A DNA stretch of 64,000 nucleotides from Zymoseptoria tritici IPO323 (Eukaryota > Ascomycota > Dothideomycetes > Mycosphaerellales > Mycosphaerellaceae), in contig NC_018210.1 of assembly GCF_000219625.1 (NCBI RefSeq), forward strand, positions 2,078,476 to 2,142,475. The letters are read 5' to 3'. Positions 47,931 through 59,999 of this stretch are shown here, piece after piece. A program made the position numbers and the translations under genes. The notes beneath the pieces were generated by a model. That model worked only from the letters and a program-made list of their open reading frames with translations, was not told the DNA's origin and made no database searches. How positions within the stretch are numbered: the stretch's first letter is position 1; each line of letters opens with the position of its first letter.

Positions 47931-49919
47931 TACCTTTCGTCTACCCGGAGGACGATTTCGATAACGCGTAGAGGCGAGTCCTAATACGGCTTCGCTTACC
48001 TACTAGTAGAGCGATACGATTTCCGTATTCTGCTTATCTACATTAGCGCTTATATTGTATAGATACTGTCGATACCGCGCCCTTCTCTCCTAGCTATAGT
48101 AGAGCGCCTACGCCGTATCGTCGTCGTTTAGCCGGCTTATTGCATAGTATCGAAGTTAATACGGTACAGCTAATCTAAGTTAATATAGTACGGCTAATCC
48201 ACCTAGAGTACCCGCAGTCGGGTCTAGCTAGAGGTAGAGCTAGTAGACATAGTTAGTATTTATCTTCTCCGTCGGTCGCGGTAGAGCTAGCGTCGTATGC
48301 GGCAGCGTCCGGCGGACAAAGTAGTAGTTAGTCGTTAGTTGTTTCTCGTACATAGCGTCCGCAATCGTAATCGGCTCCTAGATTGGCATTAGATAGGTTA
48401 TCGCGGAGTCCTCGATCTATTGCAAGACGACCTTCCGTCTCGGAAGCGGCGACGCCTTCCCGCTCTAGAGAGACATCTTACTAAAGCGGACGTTAATATC
48501 TCCGAGAACAACATCGGAGCCGGCAACCACCTCGAGCGTAGACTAGACCTTATCCGGCTTCCGCTTAGGGGGAAAGTAGACTCCGCTAATCGTTCCCTAG
48601 TCCGTCGGCAGGGTTATAGCGTCCGTCCTAATGATCTGCGCCTCGCTAGTAAGCTAACTTCGCGCGCGTACTGTCCCTATCACTAGAATCCTACAGCCTA
48701 AGCAACCCTTTCTTAGTACCGTATCAGGCTTTACCGTGGTTGTAATTACGCGGTAATCTGCTCAGCGCTTCTTATACTCGACGAACTAGGTCTCGACGAT
48801 AAAGAGGTAGTCGAGGACGTCGTCGTTAATTAGCGCTGCTAGGATCGGCTACCTATTATCCCCTAAGCCCCGGATGTTAATATATCCAATCCTAGCATTC
48901 CTCCTAGTCTCGCGACCCGTAAGAGGACTCGCCTCCCCCGGATGCCTCTTAACTCTCTCTCTTAGAGGATGCTCCTCGAGTCTCTCTCTTCGAGCCTAGG
49001 CTATCCTCCCGTCCTGCCGGCTCCTCTTCTAGCCCCTACTGTATTAGCTCGGCTTTGAACTTGTCGAAGACGCCGGCACTCTTTACCTTCTACCGCACTA
49101 CTTGCCTTTTAAATTTGTTATCGGCTTCTCGATAGCGATCGACGAACTTGTAGACCTAATCCGTAGACGATCTTCCGGGAAGGTTTACAAAGCGGGGTTA
49201 GAGTGGTTTCCGCTTATAGTCCGCTAAAGGAGAGGTTAGTTTCGTTCGTAGCTTCGGCTCCGTAGAGAGAATCTGGAAGGTCTTTGCTTTCGGGGAGGGC
49301 GTTACTAGTTCGGCATACGCGGCTAGGTCCGCGATCTATAGCCTCTACTGTCCCGACGAAGAGAACGGAAAGGGAGTAAGCTCCTTCGCCTTTACGGGAG
49401 AGGGCGTGTCTAGAGAGGGTACGAGGGGAGGAGGGACGGATGCCGTAGAAAAGGGCGAGAGAAGGTTATAGTCCTTACTAGGAAAGAGGTTGTAGGGTCG
49501 TACCTTAGGAGGAACACTCTTCCCTCTACGCTTCTCCTCGACGGAATAGTGCGGAAGACTCTTCCTCCGCCGTCTCTCCTTAATCGACTCTGCTCGCGCG
49601 TTATTCCGGCTAGGCGGTAGGGCTCCGTTCGTAGTGGGTCTTAATTCCTTCTAGTGCTCGCTCGCGCCGTCTTTAGGTCTAGGAGGGTCTAGAGGATCTT
49701 TACTCGAGCAATAAGGAGGACCTTCGTCCGAGCGATAAGGAGGACCTTCGCCTAGGGTGTATAGGAGGCGGTTAACCGATCGCTTCGTCTCCTTCGCCGC
49801 GCGGATCAGGTAGGCCTCGGCGTATTTCTAAAAGAAGGGTATCTGTACAATAGGCTTCGGTATAGGGTCGACTAGAATCGCGGCAGGGTCGGTCTCCGGG
49901 ACGAGGACAGTAGGGATCG

Positions 49920-50085
49920 TTAAGGGGATGTCGATCGAAGGCAGCCTAGTTAAAGGGATGTCGGTAGGGAGCCTCGTAGAAGGAATGTCCGTAGAAGGAA
50001 TGTCCGTAGAAGGAATGTCTGTAGAAGGAAGATTCGTCGACGGAATCTTCGTTAAAGGGATGCTCGTAGAAGGAAGATCCGTAGA
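49920..50085. repeat. 15-bp tandem repeat in LINE ORF1
   Basis: About eight units of gtagaaggaatgtcc, with variants, encode a five-residue Pro/Ser/Thr unit (IPSTD-like) on the reverse strand inside ORF1. Confidence 0.75.
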
Positions 50086-50769
50086 GACAATATCTAGGAA
50101 CACGTCCTCCTTATGCCGGATCGTCTTCCTTAACCGACAATCCGCGGACGCCGTCTCGATCGAAGACTCGGACTTAAGTGCTTACTTCGCCGGCGCGGTT
50201 ACCGGCTCCTCTAGTCGATCTTTAATCCAGGCAACGAGCTAGGCTATATCCTTACTACGGTTACGAAGCTAGTCCAGGATCGTTTGCGCCACAAGCGTAA
50301 GTCTCGACCGGCCGATTTCCGCGGTAACGCTCTTAATCCACGCCTTAACGGTACGCCTTTTGTTCGTACGACACTTCTTATACTCGAAGGTACAGTAGTA
50401 TCGTCCTTCCGTATTAGGATATCCGGTCTTGTTCCTTAGGACGCCAAAGTAGTCGATCTCGCCGCCGCATAGGATAACGCCCTTATAGAGCTCCTAGAGG
50501 GCGTCGGCAAAGGCTGTCAGACCTTCCTAGGGCCGTACCGCGCTCGTCGACGGTTTAGATAACATCCGAGGGTTAGAGGGCAGAGAGGGCAACGCCGAGG
50601 GTAGAGGGGAGGAGGAAGCTACGAGGAACGTCGAAGGAGAGGTCGGCGAAGTAACGAGTCGGGATCGGTAGTAGGAGGCACTCGAAGGAGAGGGCAACCT
50701 AGGCAGAGAGTACTTACGGATAGTTCGAAGTCTCCACCGTAGAGGAAAACCGAGGCTACCATAAGGTAG

Positions 50770-50787
50770 TTTGGGGTTAGGGTTGGG
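50770..50787 (+). repeat. Degenerate telomere repeats at the LINE 5' boundary
   Basis: TTGGGGTTAGGGTTGGG lies exactly between the 5' end of the LINE and the leader of the unknown gene to the right. Confidence 0.65.
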
Positions 50788-51020
50788 CGGTCTCCGCAAG
50801 CTGAAGCCGGCTTTCGGCACCGCTAATTGGTCCAGCGATCTAAAGCCGCCTTTCGCGACCGCTGATTCGTCTACCGGTCGCGGGGTCTACACCCTCACTT
50901 TTTCTAATACACCGAGACGACGAGGACGCACCTACATACCGCCCTACTCCCGGTGCAGCTTTGGTTCTTACTTAATTCCCTCCTACGAGAGGTCCCTCCT
51001 ACGAGAGGTCGCTCGGAGCG

Positions 51021-54000
51021 ATGCCTAGGCGAGCGGTTCACCAGTCTCCGCGGTCGCAAGCCGCCTTCGATGCTGCTACCTGCGAACGTCGGTCGCAGAC
51101 TTAGCGAGAGCTTCGCGTACGGCGACGACAGGATGCTCTTACAGACACCCTATAACCGCAGGCACTAGTCGCAGCCGGACCATCTGTCGTCGTAGGACCA
51201 TCCGTCGTAGCGAGCGCGGCGTAGCAGCAGCAGTACCGTCCGACCGAGCTCGTAGAAGACGCCCTAGAGACAGCTATCCTTAGGAGGAGCCCTCGGAAAA
51301 TCGCTCCTAAACCTCCTTCGTACGCAGCGCTACTACATAGACCGGTCGACGAGTCTAACTAGAACACCCTTGTTAGAGGCATCGTAGCGATAGGTATCCG
51401 CGCTAACTAGTAGGCCGTGCCCCTACTACTAGTTATCGACGAATCTAAAACAGCCTAGGAGCCCGACCCTCTACCACCGGTTATTAACGAATTCGAGTTA
51501 CTAGTTATCAACGAGTTCGAGTTAGACTAGGAGCTTAGCCCTCTATTACCGGTTATCGACGAATTCGAGACAAATTAGGACCTTAACCCTTCCGACCTCG
51601 ACGACCGGTTGCTTACTGCTTGCGCAGAAGAAGACGAGGAAGAAGAGGAGTAAGAAGAGGATTACGTCGAGGACGACTTTTCGGATATATGTAGCGACTA
51701 GTTAGTCACTTTAGGTAGTAGCGCTACCGACGAGGACAAGAGGGTAGGGACAAGGCACACTATAACACCGGTTATCGACGAGCCCGAGACATAGGAGCCT
51801 GTTCCTTAGGATCCTAACGACTGGTCGCTTACCGATAGCGACGTAGGAGAAGAAGAAGAAGGAGACGTCGAGGACGATTCGTCGTCGCATGCTAGCAGCG
51901 ACCGGTCGAGCGTACGAGGTAGCAGAGGGACAGATTAGGATAAGAGCGAAGAGGTAAGGAACACTACAACTCCCTATACTATTCGGACACTCTAAAGAGC
52001 CTTTCGCTATAGCGGCTACAAGTGTTCCTAGGCAATAGGAGATAGCGCTAGTCTAGAGAGGCAGGGGACCGGTTAAACGCTCCGCTAGTTCTGCCGTAAC
52101 TAGAGCCTTAAGGTTACTAGAGAAAGCGATGAGGAGAGTTAAGACCGGTCCCTAGACAGAGACACAAACATAGAGGAACGATATACGATTCCTGATATAA
52201 TGCGACATATTGCAGAGCATAGAGTTCTCCTAGTCTATAGTTAAGACTAGATCCGCTACATCGCATAGGAAAGACTCTTCGCTAGTAGTACTAGTGCACC
52301 GGACGATAACCGACCGGTCCTATTGCTCGAGCGGTCCTGTCTAACACACTAGTAGCAGCCCTTTACGATAACGCGCCGGTAGGACATTAATGCCCTATTC
52401 CTACTACTAACCTTACTTGCAGCCCATCGGCATAGCATCTAGTTCTGTTACTAGCTACGGTTTACAAAGACTCTTTCTAGCAACTAGCATATACCTATCG
52501 GCCGGTTAGGCATCCGCCTAACGACATATAAGCACTTCCGGCTCGCCCGTGGCTTTGGTGCTACTAGCTTCGATACCTACATCTTCTTCCTAAACCTACC
52601 TTTGCTATCTATAAAGCGGCAACGAGCAGTCGATAAATAGCGCCGCTACTACCTTAACCGGATCTAGTAAGCGCATTTTATTAACGAAATCTTTATACCT
52701 GCCCTCGAAGATACCTACCCGGACGACATTCTCTAGCACTATCCTCGCACTTTCGAACAGGCGTATAACCGGTCCCACGCTCGCCAGCGGCAGTCGATTC
52801 GGTCGACCAACCGGTCGTTTAGCGAGCTATTCTACGACCTTCTAAATATATGGCCGAGCGATCAGGCCTAGCGTCCTAGGGTACTACCGCTCGCGCGTCT
52901 CTAGACCCGTATTTGTAAACGCCTAGTAGACGACGAAGAGGACTAGTAGGAAGCGGAACTAATTACAGTGCGCTACGGCTGCAAGCTCGAGCTCCGTAAG
53001 ACGTCTGTCGCCAGCCTTCGGCAAGTAGTCGACTAGTCCCTTAAACGACAATTCGACAAAGAGTACATCGACTTCGACACTGCCTTCGTAGATCTTGCGT
53101 TTAAGGACCTAGCCTACTAACCTACAAACCGGTCGAGGGTTTATCGAGAACCCCTCGTTCTACTCCGCCGTACGAACTACAACGAATACTAAGCTAGCTA
53201 GCTTAATATAAAGCTAGAGCTCTACTAGTAGAGTAGGACCTTTAATAGTACTACGGTTCGCGGCGAATTAAAGCGCGAATCACCTGAGCGTTTAGGCGGT
53301 GTCGCCTTTATACAAGGGTACAACAACATTAAGGATCTCTTTGTACTAGTCGACTAGTCGACCGAACCTCTGTTCTCCTAGCCGGTGTATAGCAGCCTCG
53401 CCTTCTTACAGAGTGTAGCTAATAAAGCCTAGGCGGTCTCCCGGCGAGGGCAGGCTGCTAAGGCTCTATAGCGCCGTCGCATCTTTACAGCGTTCAAGCA
53501 TAAAGTCCGGTTAGTCTACTGCTCGCTCCGGTCGTGCGAGGATAGTCTATACGGCTTCGGGGTCCGAGAGGAATATCGGATATCCTAGGACTTATTTTAG
53601 AAAGCACAAGTCCCTACTGGTCTCGATTAACCGGCTCTTGTACAGTATACGAATAGACAGATACACTAGCCCTTCTTTGTGCTCGAGAGGCGCGATGTGC
53701 TCTGCTATATCCGGACCCAGATTAACCGCTAGCTGTATGCAATCTGTGCAGTCCTATCTACACTCCTGCGGACCAGTCACTCTACCGGTAGCGACACTAT
53801 CGATGTTTAACAGAGCCTAGCCTCGGCTTTCTTAACTGCCCTTCTCGACATCCTTACGTTTACTACGAACAGCCGCAACATACAGCGTTACTATTAGCTA
53901 GAGAAAGACCGGTATAAGCAGTCTCGTAGAGTGCGTACGCCCTAAGATCGCCGTAGGCTAGCTCTCCTACAGACCCTTCGTCGCACTAACCTCTGCTAGC

Positions 54001-55127
54001 TCCCAAACGATATGTTCGACTAGATTTAGCTACAGTTCTAATTAGGCGTTCTGTTACAGACGGCATATGCAAACGACTTCCTCTAGCAGAAACTCCGGTC
54101 GACCGGTCAGGGCCGTCTCTATATAGCCTTTAAGACCCAGGTACAGACGCTAATAAGTTAGTTAGCCGGACATGTACAGGCCGGCGACGCCGAACTCTAC
54201 CGCGCTACGTTAAACAGAACCCTAAGGGAACTCGCACGGCTATGTGTATTCCGCTACTGCAACTGTCTTCTTTCGACGCTATCTACACCGGTTAAACGGT
54301 TAGGGAAGATGCCCCGTTTGCCGTATATTAACGACCCCGACGAAGTATCTCTATAGGAACGTATAGGACTCGAAGGCCTTTCCTACGACCTTATCGATCG
54401 GGCGACCAGTCGAGATCCCTAGGTCTCCCCGATTAGAGACGGTAGTAGGTAGGCGACCGGTACTGGCGGCTTCTCTGCCTAGCCAAACACCTGGGAAACA
54501 CGCATTTAGCTCCTCTTTAACTAGGACGATGGATTCCCTCGTACGTAGGACAACTGCCTATGGCGGGTATAGACTCGCTACTGCTACGATGCACTAAAGA
54601 CTATCCCTAGCAATTCACCCTACACAGGCAGACCGGTCAGTCCGAGGATAGCGGAAAAGTGGAGGACGAACTTTGCGTTATACGCTACTAGATACCTCCG
54701 GGTCCTGCCCTTATACGAGAGCAGCAAGCTCTACCAGACTTGCCAACTACCGGCGTTTACTTAACCCCTAGCCCTAGCCCGACCTCGCCTAAGTTCAGAC
54801 AACGATTCACCGCCTCTAAGGACCTATCGACCGGTCGTATACAAGACATTAATCAGGTGGATTGCAGCTTTTCCGTCTAACCTAGAACAAGCCTACGAAG
54901 AGGGGAAGACCCCGAAATAGGAAGCCCTCTGTATATGGCGAAAAGACCTAAATCGAGATAAGCTACGTTACGACGGCTAGCACATCGCACGTTAGTACAG
55001 GGCCCATCTAGAGTACTTCTCTAGGGCGAATCTAGACCTCGGTAGTCCGGTTAACGAAGCAGCACGTGCAATAGCACGGGGCACTGAGGGTAGCGAAGGA
55101 GGCAGTTCTGACGAGGCAGACGAGTGA
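51021..55127 (+). pseudogene. Unknown 1,368-codon gene, RIP-decayed
   Basis: One frame runs from an ATG at 51021 to a TGA at 55125-55127 without any frameshift. It contains about 70 in-frame TAG/TAA codons and no internal TGA, the pattern of RIP on an intact gene. The N-terminal 400 codons are acidic and repetitive, with several VI(D/N)EFE-type units followed by acidic runs. The rest looks folded and is Arg/Leu/Tyr-rich (FRLARGFGATSFDTYIFFLN, GGVAFIQGYNNIKDLFVLVD, LYGFGVREEYRIS, TSVASLRQVVD, LPLYESSKLYQTCQLPAF). The acidic C-terminus ends GGSSDEADE. I recognise no RT, helicase, integrase or recombinase motif. Its place between telomere-like tracts suggests a telomere-associated or mobile-element gene, but that is inference. 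Confidence 0.7.
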
Positions 55128-55815
55128 AATTACTACCCCTAATCGCAAAACCGGTGTAACTATTAAATCCGCCTCAAAATTCCACCCTATTCCTGGAAAT
55201 CCAGCTCCGTTACCTCCTAACCTGCTAATCTTATGCTCTGCAGCTTATAAAAAGCCGGAGGTAAAGGGTCCATTCTACTTAGCTATTTGACCTCCGGGAA
55301 ATTGTTAGGTATATATTTTTTAGGAATCTGTATGTGCTTAGATTTACACGTTCTTAAGACGCCTTATGCAACCTACTAGTCGACACGTCCAGGCCGATAA
55401 CGAAGCGGCTAACAGACATAGTAGCCTAACGGCTGGCTATTTAGGGCGCGCATAGAAGCAGTTCGGCTGACCCTGTGTGCTAGCAGGGTTGTGCTCTATA
55501 TGTCACTATATGCGCTATTGCGACATGTAGGTCCTCTATTCTGTAATGCTCCTCTTGAACTTATGGGTTTCACCCGGTCGGGAAGTCGCAGACTTCTAAG
55601 TGCTTCGTTGCATAGTCGATATAGTTTACTACAAGTTTAAGAGGGGGAAGACTTAAATCTTTTGCGAGATTGTTATCTTTTGTCGAAGGAAGAGGGTCGA
55701 GTCTAGTACACCGCGAGCGCGGTGTCGTAGTTTTATATCGTACAATAGATAAACAGGTATCCAGTAGTCGTATCTAGTATCTAGTAGTCGTATCTAGTAT
55801 CCGGTAAAGGTAAGG
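55128..55815. other. 3' flank of the unknown gene, AT-rich
   Basis: No further reading frame is supported. Short direct repeats of agtagtcgtatctagtatc lie near 55760-55805. The right end passes into the 182-bp satellite. Confidence 0.4.
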
Positions 55816-55819
55816 GCCC

Positions 55820-56091
55820 GGGCAATGGCCGGATCGACAAACGGACGACGGCGTTGGAATCGCGCGGGTCGATTACCCCATCCTAGCTACCGGTTTTGCT
55901 CTACCTCGCCGTCTTAAATATCGTCCCCGGGGCGACCCTGACTAACGCCTTCGAAAACCGGGTAGGTGTTGGCCCGAGGGTGTTGGCGGCGATATCTCTA
56001 CGGGCAATGGCCGGATCGACAAACGGACGACGGCGTTGGAATCGCGCGGGTCGATTACCCCATCCTAGCCACCGGTTTTGCTCTACCTCGC
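55820..56091 (+). repeat. 182-bp satellite, left block
   Basis: Units starting GGGCAATGGCCGG at 55820 and 56002 give a period of 182 bp. The second unit is cut off at about 56091 by the LTR of the second Copia element. Confidence 0.85.
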
Positions 56092-56209
56092 TTAAAGTTG
56101 TATGTTTGATAGAGTAATTAATTGAAGAACTAACTAACTAAGGGAGTGAGAACCTATCTTATATACTATTGCACCAGCCAGCCATTGCCAGCCACCGACA
56201 TTCCTAACA
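56092..56209 (-). repeat. 3' LTR of Copia element 2
   Basis: Matches 62437-62556 with mostly C/T and G/A differences. It ends in CTAACA on the plus strand, and the outer two bases (TG expected) are replaced by sequence of the satellite junction. Confidence 0.8.
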
Positions 56210-56259
56210 CTCCCCCTCGTTGGCTGTTCTATGCTGGCCTTATTAAACCCTCTGTGAGG

Positions 56260-57335
56260 GAAGAGTGCTAACTTACTTACTTAGCGGTGTAATGTTTAGT
56301 AAGGTATTCTATCTTAACGAACGATTCCTACTGCGGATCTCTTAGGTTGCACTTCCTATCTTCCGGATCGAAGTAGTTGTCTTTTATCGAGCTTATCTTG
56401 TGCACCTAACGCATCGTATGGCCGATATAGTGATTCTCGTCGATCTGAATGCTAGTATCGCTGTATTAGGCCTAGTCTATAGTGTCGGTGATGAAATTGT
56501 TATGGATGTTGCCTATAAACACTCGATTAATGCGCCAGGTGGACCTGATTTTGTTATAGAACCGGACAATACCTCCGTGAACTTCGCTTAGCTTGACTTC
56601 CTTATGTCGGCGCATAAGGTCTCCGCCGTCGCAGTCGTAGATGAACAGATTCTTTCTATGCTTAGTAGGGCTACTAACGATCGCAAAGGCCCACACGTGC
56701 TACGGGCGTTAACTCCAGTTAGAGTCTTTTACCTAGTTAGCTTATAGGCTTTTGACTAGGGCGATCTAGGTTTTCGCGGTGTATAGGTCAAGTTCCTTGC
56801 ACCTCGTCTTGTAGGCGGTTTAAAAGGCGGTCTATAGATCAGAGTCTTTAGCGTCGTCGTATATAGTAGACTAGTTCACCCGTTCTTGATCGGTCAAGAA
56901 GGCAAGAGGCTTAGGGTGAATATATGGTCTCTTACGACCGTATTTCTCCGCAGATCCTTGGTTAAAGGCTTGTAGCATCCTAGCTATTTCACGGCAGTCT
57001 TTCAATTGTTCGGTAGACGTGAAGTGATCTCGGTAGATGCTTTCGAAGGTTTCGGGGGTAAGAACGCTAAAATCCATGCTAGAGAGGTTCTTAGGTAGCA
57101 GGGGACGTCTCTGTTTAAGCCTTTGTCGAAGGGTTCGACCGGTAGCGGTGCCTAGAAAGTTGGCTGTATTAGACAGCGGAAGGGACTAGTCTAAGTCGAT
57201 TCTTGTTAAGGTAGGGCGGCTAGACTCGTTCTCTACAAGCTCGAATCCAGATTCGGTTCTATAGTTGTGGTTTCGGTAGAAAGGAAAGTCTTCTATAGTT
57301 ACGTTATTAGATGTTCGAGAAAGGAAGTAGGTTTA
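56260..57335 (-). pseudogene. Gag/protease-like fragment of a Copia element
   Basis: A broken frame on the reverse strand contains MDFSVLTPETFESIYRDHFT, KPLAFLTDQERVN, and then VSSPTKHRKNLFIYDCDGGD followed by LSEVHGGIVRFYNKI. The last part resembles the region around a retroelement protease, but the catalytic motif is not clear. It is out of place, because it lies 3' of RNase H. Confidence 0.4.
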
Positions 57336-57559
57336 GTTCTAAAGTCTGAAAATCCTTATTCTTTAGCGCTAAGGTCAGCGCTAAGGATTATATAACTCGG
57401 ATTCTTGTATAGGGATTTGGCGTCGGCGGCGACAAGACGATAAATAATCGGTGAAAGTGCCTTTAAACTTAGCATGCTGCTTCTCGATGTCGTTATCTCG
57501 GACCTCGCTGTCGCCGAAAATTAATAGCGACAATACCGACGTCGCTGTCGCCGTCTTGG

Positions 57560-58832
57560 CGCAACTCCCCTAGGTTCGTTAACTTATTTTATGTCTTCTA
57601 GCCACTTTGGTGTCGTTGCTGTAGTAGGGAGTGACAGTCTAACCGCCTTTCGAAACGCGTGGAATGGTCGATTTAGGAGCGGTTTAGTAAGGCCGTCCGC
57701 TATTATCTTCTTAGTCTCGACCCACACTAGCTCGACATCTCCTTCTTATACCCGTTCGCGGATGAAGTGAGTGTCTACGCTAAAGTGTTTTGATCGAGAG
57801 TGGAAGGCAGGATTCTTCGCGAGTGCTATCGCGCCTTAGTTGTCGTAGTGTATAATCGTCGCTTACGGTCCTTAATTTCCTTTGGGAAGGAGTTAATTAA
57901 GCAGCGACTTTAGCCAGATAGCTTCCTTCGCAGCCTGCGTCTGTCCCATGTATTCCGCTTCGACTATCGATAGCGCTACCCTCGCCTATCGTTTGGACGA
58001 CCAGCTGATAGCTCCGCTACCAAGGCTGAATATCTAGCCTAACGTAGAGCGGCGTGTCTCGATGTCTCCTGCCTAGTCGGCATCTGTGTACCCGCTTAGT
58101 AGTCGTAGGTCTCCCTAAAACACGAGTTCAAATTAAATAGTGTGACGAAGGTAGGCCATAATCCGCTCAACGAGTTTCTAGTGTACTTCCGTAGGGTTGG
58201 CGTAGAACCGGCTGACAACAGATACTAAGTAGGCGATATCTAGGCGTGTACCGAGCATAGCGTACATTAGTAATCCTACTGCCGATTAGTATTTCTTGCG
58301 TAGTTCGTCTGAAGCTATATAGCCTTCTTCTGCTGGTTCGATCTTTGCGGACGAATCTATAGGTGTAGTCTTTACTTTCTGTTCCCACATGTTGTGGTCG
58401 CGGAGGAACTTCTCAATGTAGGCCTATTGGCCGAGGTAGATCTTTCGGTTGACGCGATCTCTTCGCACAGTTATTCCGAGGTAGTAGGCGTAAGGGCCAA
58501 GGTCCGACATTTTGAATCTCTTCGAGAGTTGTGCTTTAATGTTGCTAATCTCCTTCTTTAAAGGCCCAACGATAAGTAGATCATTAACGTATACTACGAT
58601 GAAGACATTGCCTCGGATAAAGACGCTAATGTCGGCGTTAAGTAGCTTGAACCCGATCTTTTCGAAGTAGGCGGTTAATGTCTCGTACCAGGTTCGAGGG
58701 GACTGTTTAAGGCCGTAGAGAGCGCGATTAAGTAAGCAGACGTCGTCTCCCTCAGCGAATTCATGCGGCTGTTCGACGTAGACAATGTCCTTAATAAGCC
58801 TATAGAGGAAAGCAGTTTTGACGTCCATTTGT
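57560..58832 (-). pseudogene. Copia RT and RNase H, main copy
   Basis: Reverse-strand reading from 58832 gives MDVKTAFLY, CLLNRALYGLKQSPRTWYET, then a catalytic box YVND at 58580-58594 (YVDD in active elements). Next come [52 protein letters not shown] and KHFSVDTHFIRERV with IADGLTKPL. Stops are TAG/TAA. The first 40 or so codons of RT lie on the other side of the inserted retroposon, at 59797-60000. Confidence 0.85.
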
Positions 58833-59796
58833 TCGATCTCGTAGTTTTGTTTGTTTGTTTGTTTGTTTGTTCCATTTACGTCCTTTCGGAGTCCAAGACT
58901 ATGTAGGACGGCCTTGTAAGCAAGGCAGTAGATCTATTTACAATCAAATTCTTTCGGTATTCTTTGACCTTAGGGGAAACCCCGTGCCTAAGGCAAAATG
59001 CCAAAGGACTTTAAAAGCAGCGCAGAACAAAGGAAATCCAACGAGTGTCGTGTAGCCGGGGCTGCAGAATTTTCGCGCCAAGCTTTTTGCAGAATTTTCA
59101 GCGGATCCTTCCGCTTCGCACACACGCTGCGAATTCGAAAGAGATGCAGCGCAAGGCGATGCAGCGCAAAGGCGATGCAGCGCAAAGGCGATGCAGCGCA
59201 AAGGCGCAACAGCGCAAAGGCGCAACAGCGCAAAGGCGCAACAGCGCAAAGGCGCAACAGCGCAAAGGCGCAACAGCGCAAAGGCGCAACAGCGCAAAGG
59301 CACAACAGCGCAAAGGCGCAAAAAGCAGCTGTCCAACTCGCTGCCTTCTCTTGTCCTCAATATGCCTTTGTAGAACTATATGCCGCCTTCTAGCGCATAT
59401 AGCTACGCAGGTTAATCGTAGAGTTGTAGATTCCACCGAGTTCTAGCTCTTTGAAGTGTATGTATACTTCCTTCGAGGGCGACGAAGTCTCTAGAGAAGG
59501 GACATACGATTTCGATTCGGATTTCGAGGAGGTGCGCGTATAGGGCAGAGTGGACTGCTTCTTTCTTCTTCTCGTTCGTAGCGTAGAGGGCTGTTCGTTC
59601 GAATCGTGCCGTTGTTCTGTTGTAGCTTGTATTTCGATAGGAGGCGTACCTCCAGGTCGTATTATTGTTGTTGTAAGGGAAGAGGGATTAACGGCCTCTC
59701 CAATCCTCCTGAGGAAACTTGGCTCTGCGATAGTATCGCAGGTTCGTAGCCGGCACCGCGTACAGGTGTTCCTCGTCGCCGGCCTCGATCTCGTAG
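58833..59796 (-). mobile_element. Non-autonomous retroposon with (TTTG)n end inserted in Copia RT
   Basis: A segment of about 940 bp is flanked by identical TCGATCTCGTAG copies (58833-58844 and 59785-59796). Removing it plus one copy restores the Copia RT reading ALDYEIE to QMDVKTAF, so the boundaries are firm. At its left end is (TTTG)6, i.e. a (CAAA)n tail on the reverse strand, as expected of LINE-mobilised sequences. Part of the insert (58850-59390) keeps many CpA and TpG dinucleotides, unlike its surroundings, so it is probably younger. It carries a 16-bp minisatellite. No protein or tRNA-like promoter was recognised. Confidence 0.75.
59147..59322. repeat. 16-bp minisatellite
   Basis: About eleven tandem units: three of the type gatgcagcgcaaaggc, then about eight of gcaacagcgcaaaggc. 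Because 16 is not a multiple of three and the units lack stops, several frames on both strands stay open. These are not genes. Confidence 0.9.
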
Positions 59797-59999
59797 TCTA
59801 GCGCGGCGGCGATGGCGAAAATAGCCTTGTAGCTCATTGGTTTGACAACGAATGCGAAGGTCTCGGTGTAGTCCGAGCCCTCTTCTTGTTTGTATCCTTT
59901 AACAACCCATCTAGCTTTCTACTTGAGGATCTCGCCGTTCGGTCCTCGTTTAAGTTTAAAAACCTATCTTCCTGGCAGGATATTCGCGGTCGAAGCGAC

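Larger units (their letters stand above)
44264..50769 (-). mobile_element. Tad-like LINE with telomere repeats at both ends, RIP-mutated
   Basis: On the reverse strand, a non-LTR retrotransposon of about 6.5 kb reads ORF1 (from an ATG near 50565), then ORF2 with an apurinic-type endonuclease and reverse transcriptase. The endonuclease starts near 48889 (IGYINIRGLG) and has VLGDINVRF at 48487-48510. RT occupies about 47150-46200: ANNVRPISLVIMFRKVFERL, GLPLSPYLFNIFIDSLLEDL, and the catalytic box FADN at 46563-46574, where active elements have FADD. A long C-terminal region follows. Most stops are TAG/TAA from RIP. The 3' end at 44264 abuts TTAGGG units and there is no poly-A. The 5' end at about 50769 abuts another telomere-like tract. 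The family assignment is from RT and endonuclease motifs. Confidence 0.8.

Noticed and set aside
48420..48686. Plus-strand frame of 88 codons in the LINE
   Set aside because: It is antisense to the endonuclease motif VLGDINVRF on the reverse strand.
57236..57256. GCTCGAATCC motif resembling a tRNA T-loop
   Set aside because: No matching acceptor, D or anticodon arms were found around it; it lies in RIPped retroelement sequence.
59147..59322. Regular short repeats that could recall a CRISPR array
   Set aside because: The units are contiguous without spacers and the genome is fungal. This is a minisatellite.
59147..59436. Long open frames on both strands across the 16-bp repeats, looking like Ala/Gln/Lys- and Leu/Cys-rich proteins
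   Set aside because: They arise because the stop-free unit repeats. All frames are equally open and none extends into family-like sequence.
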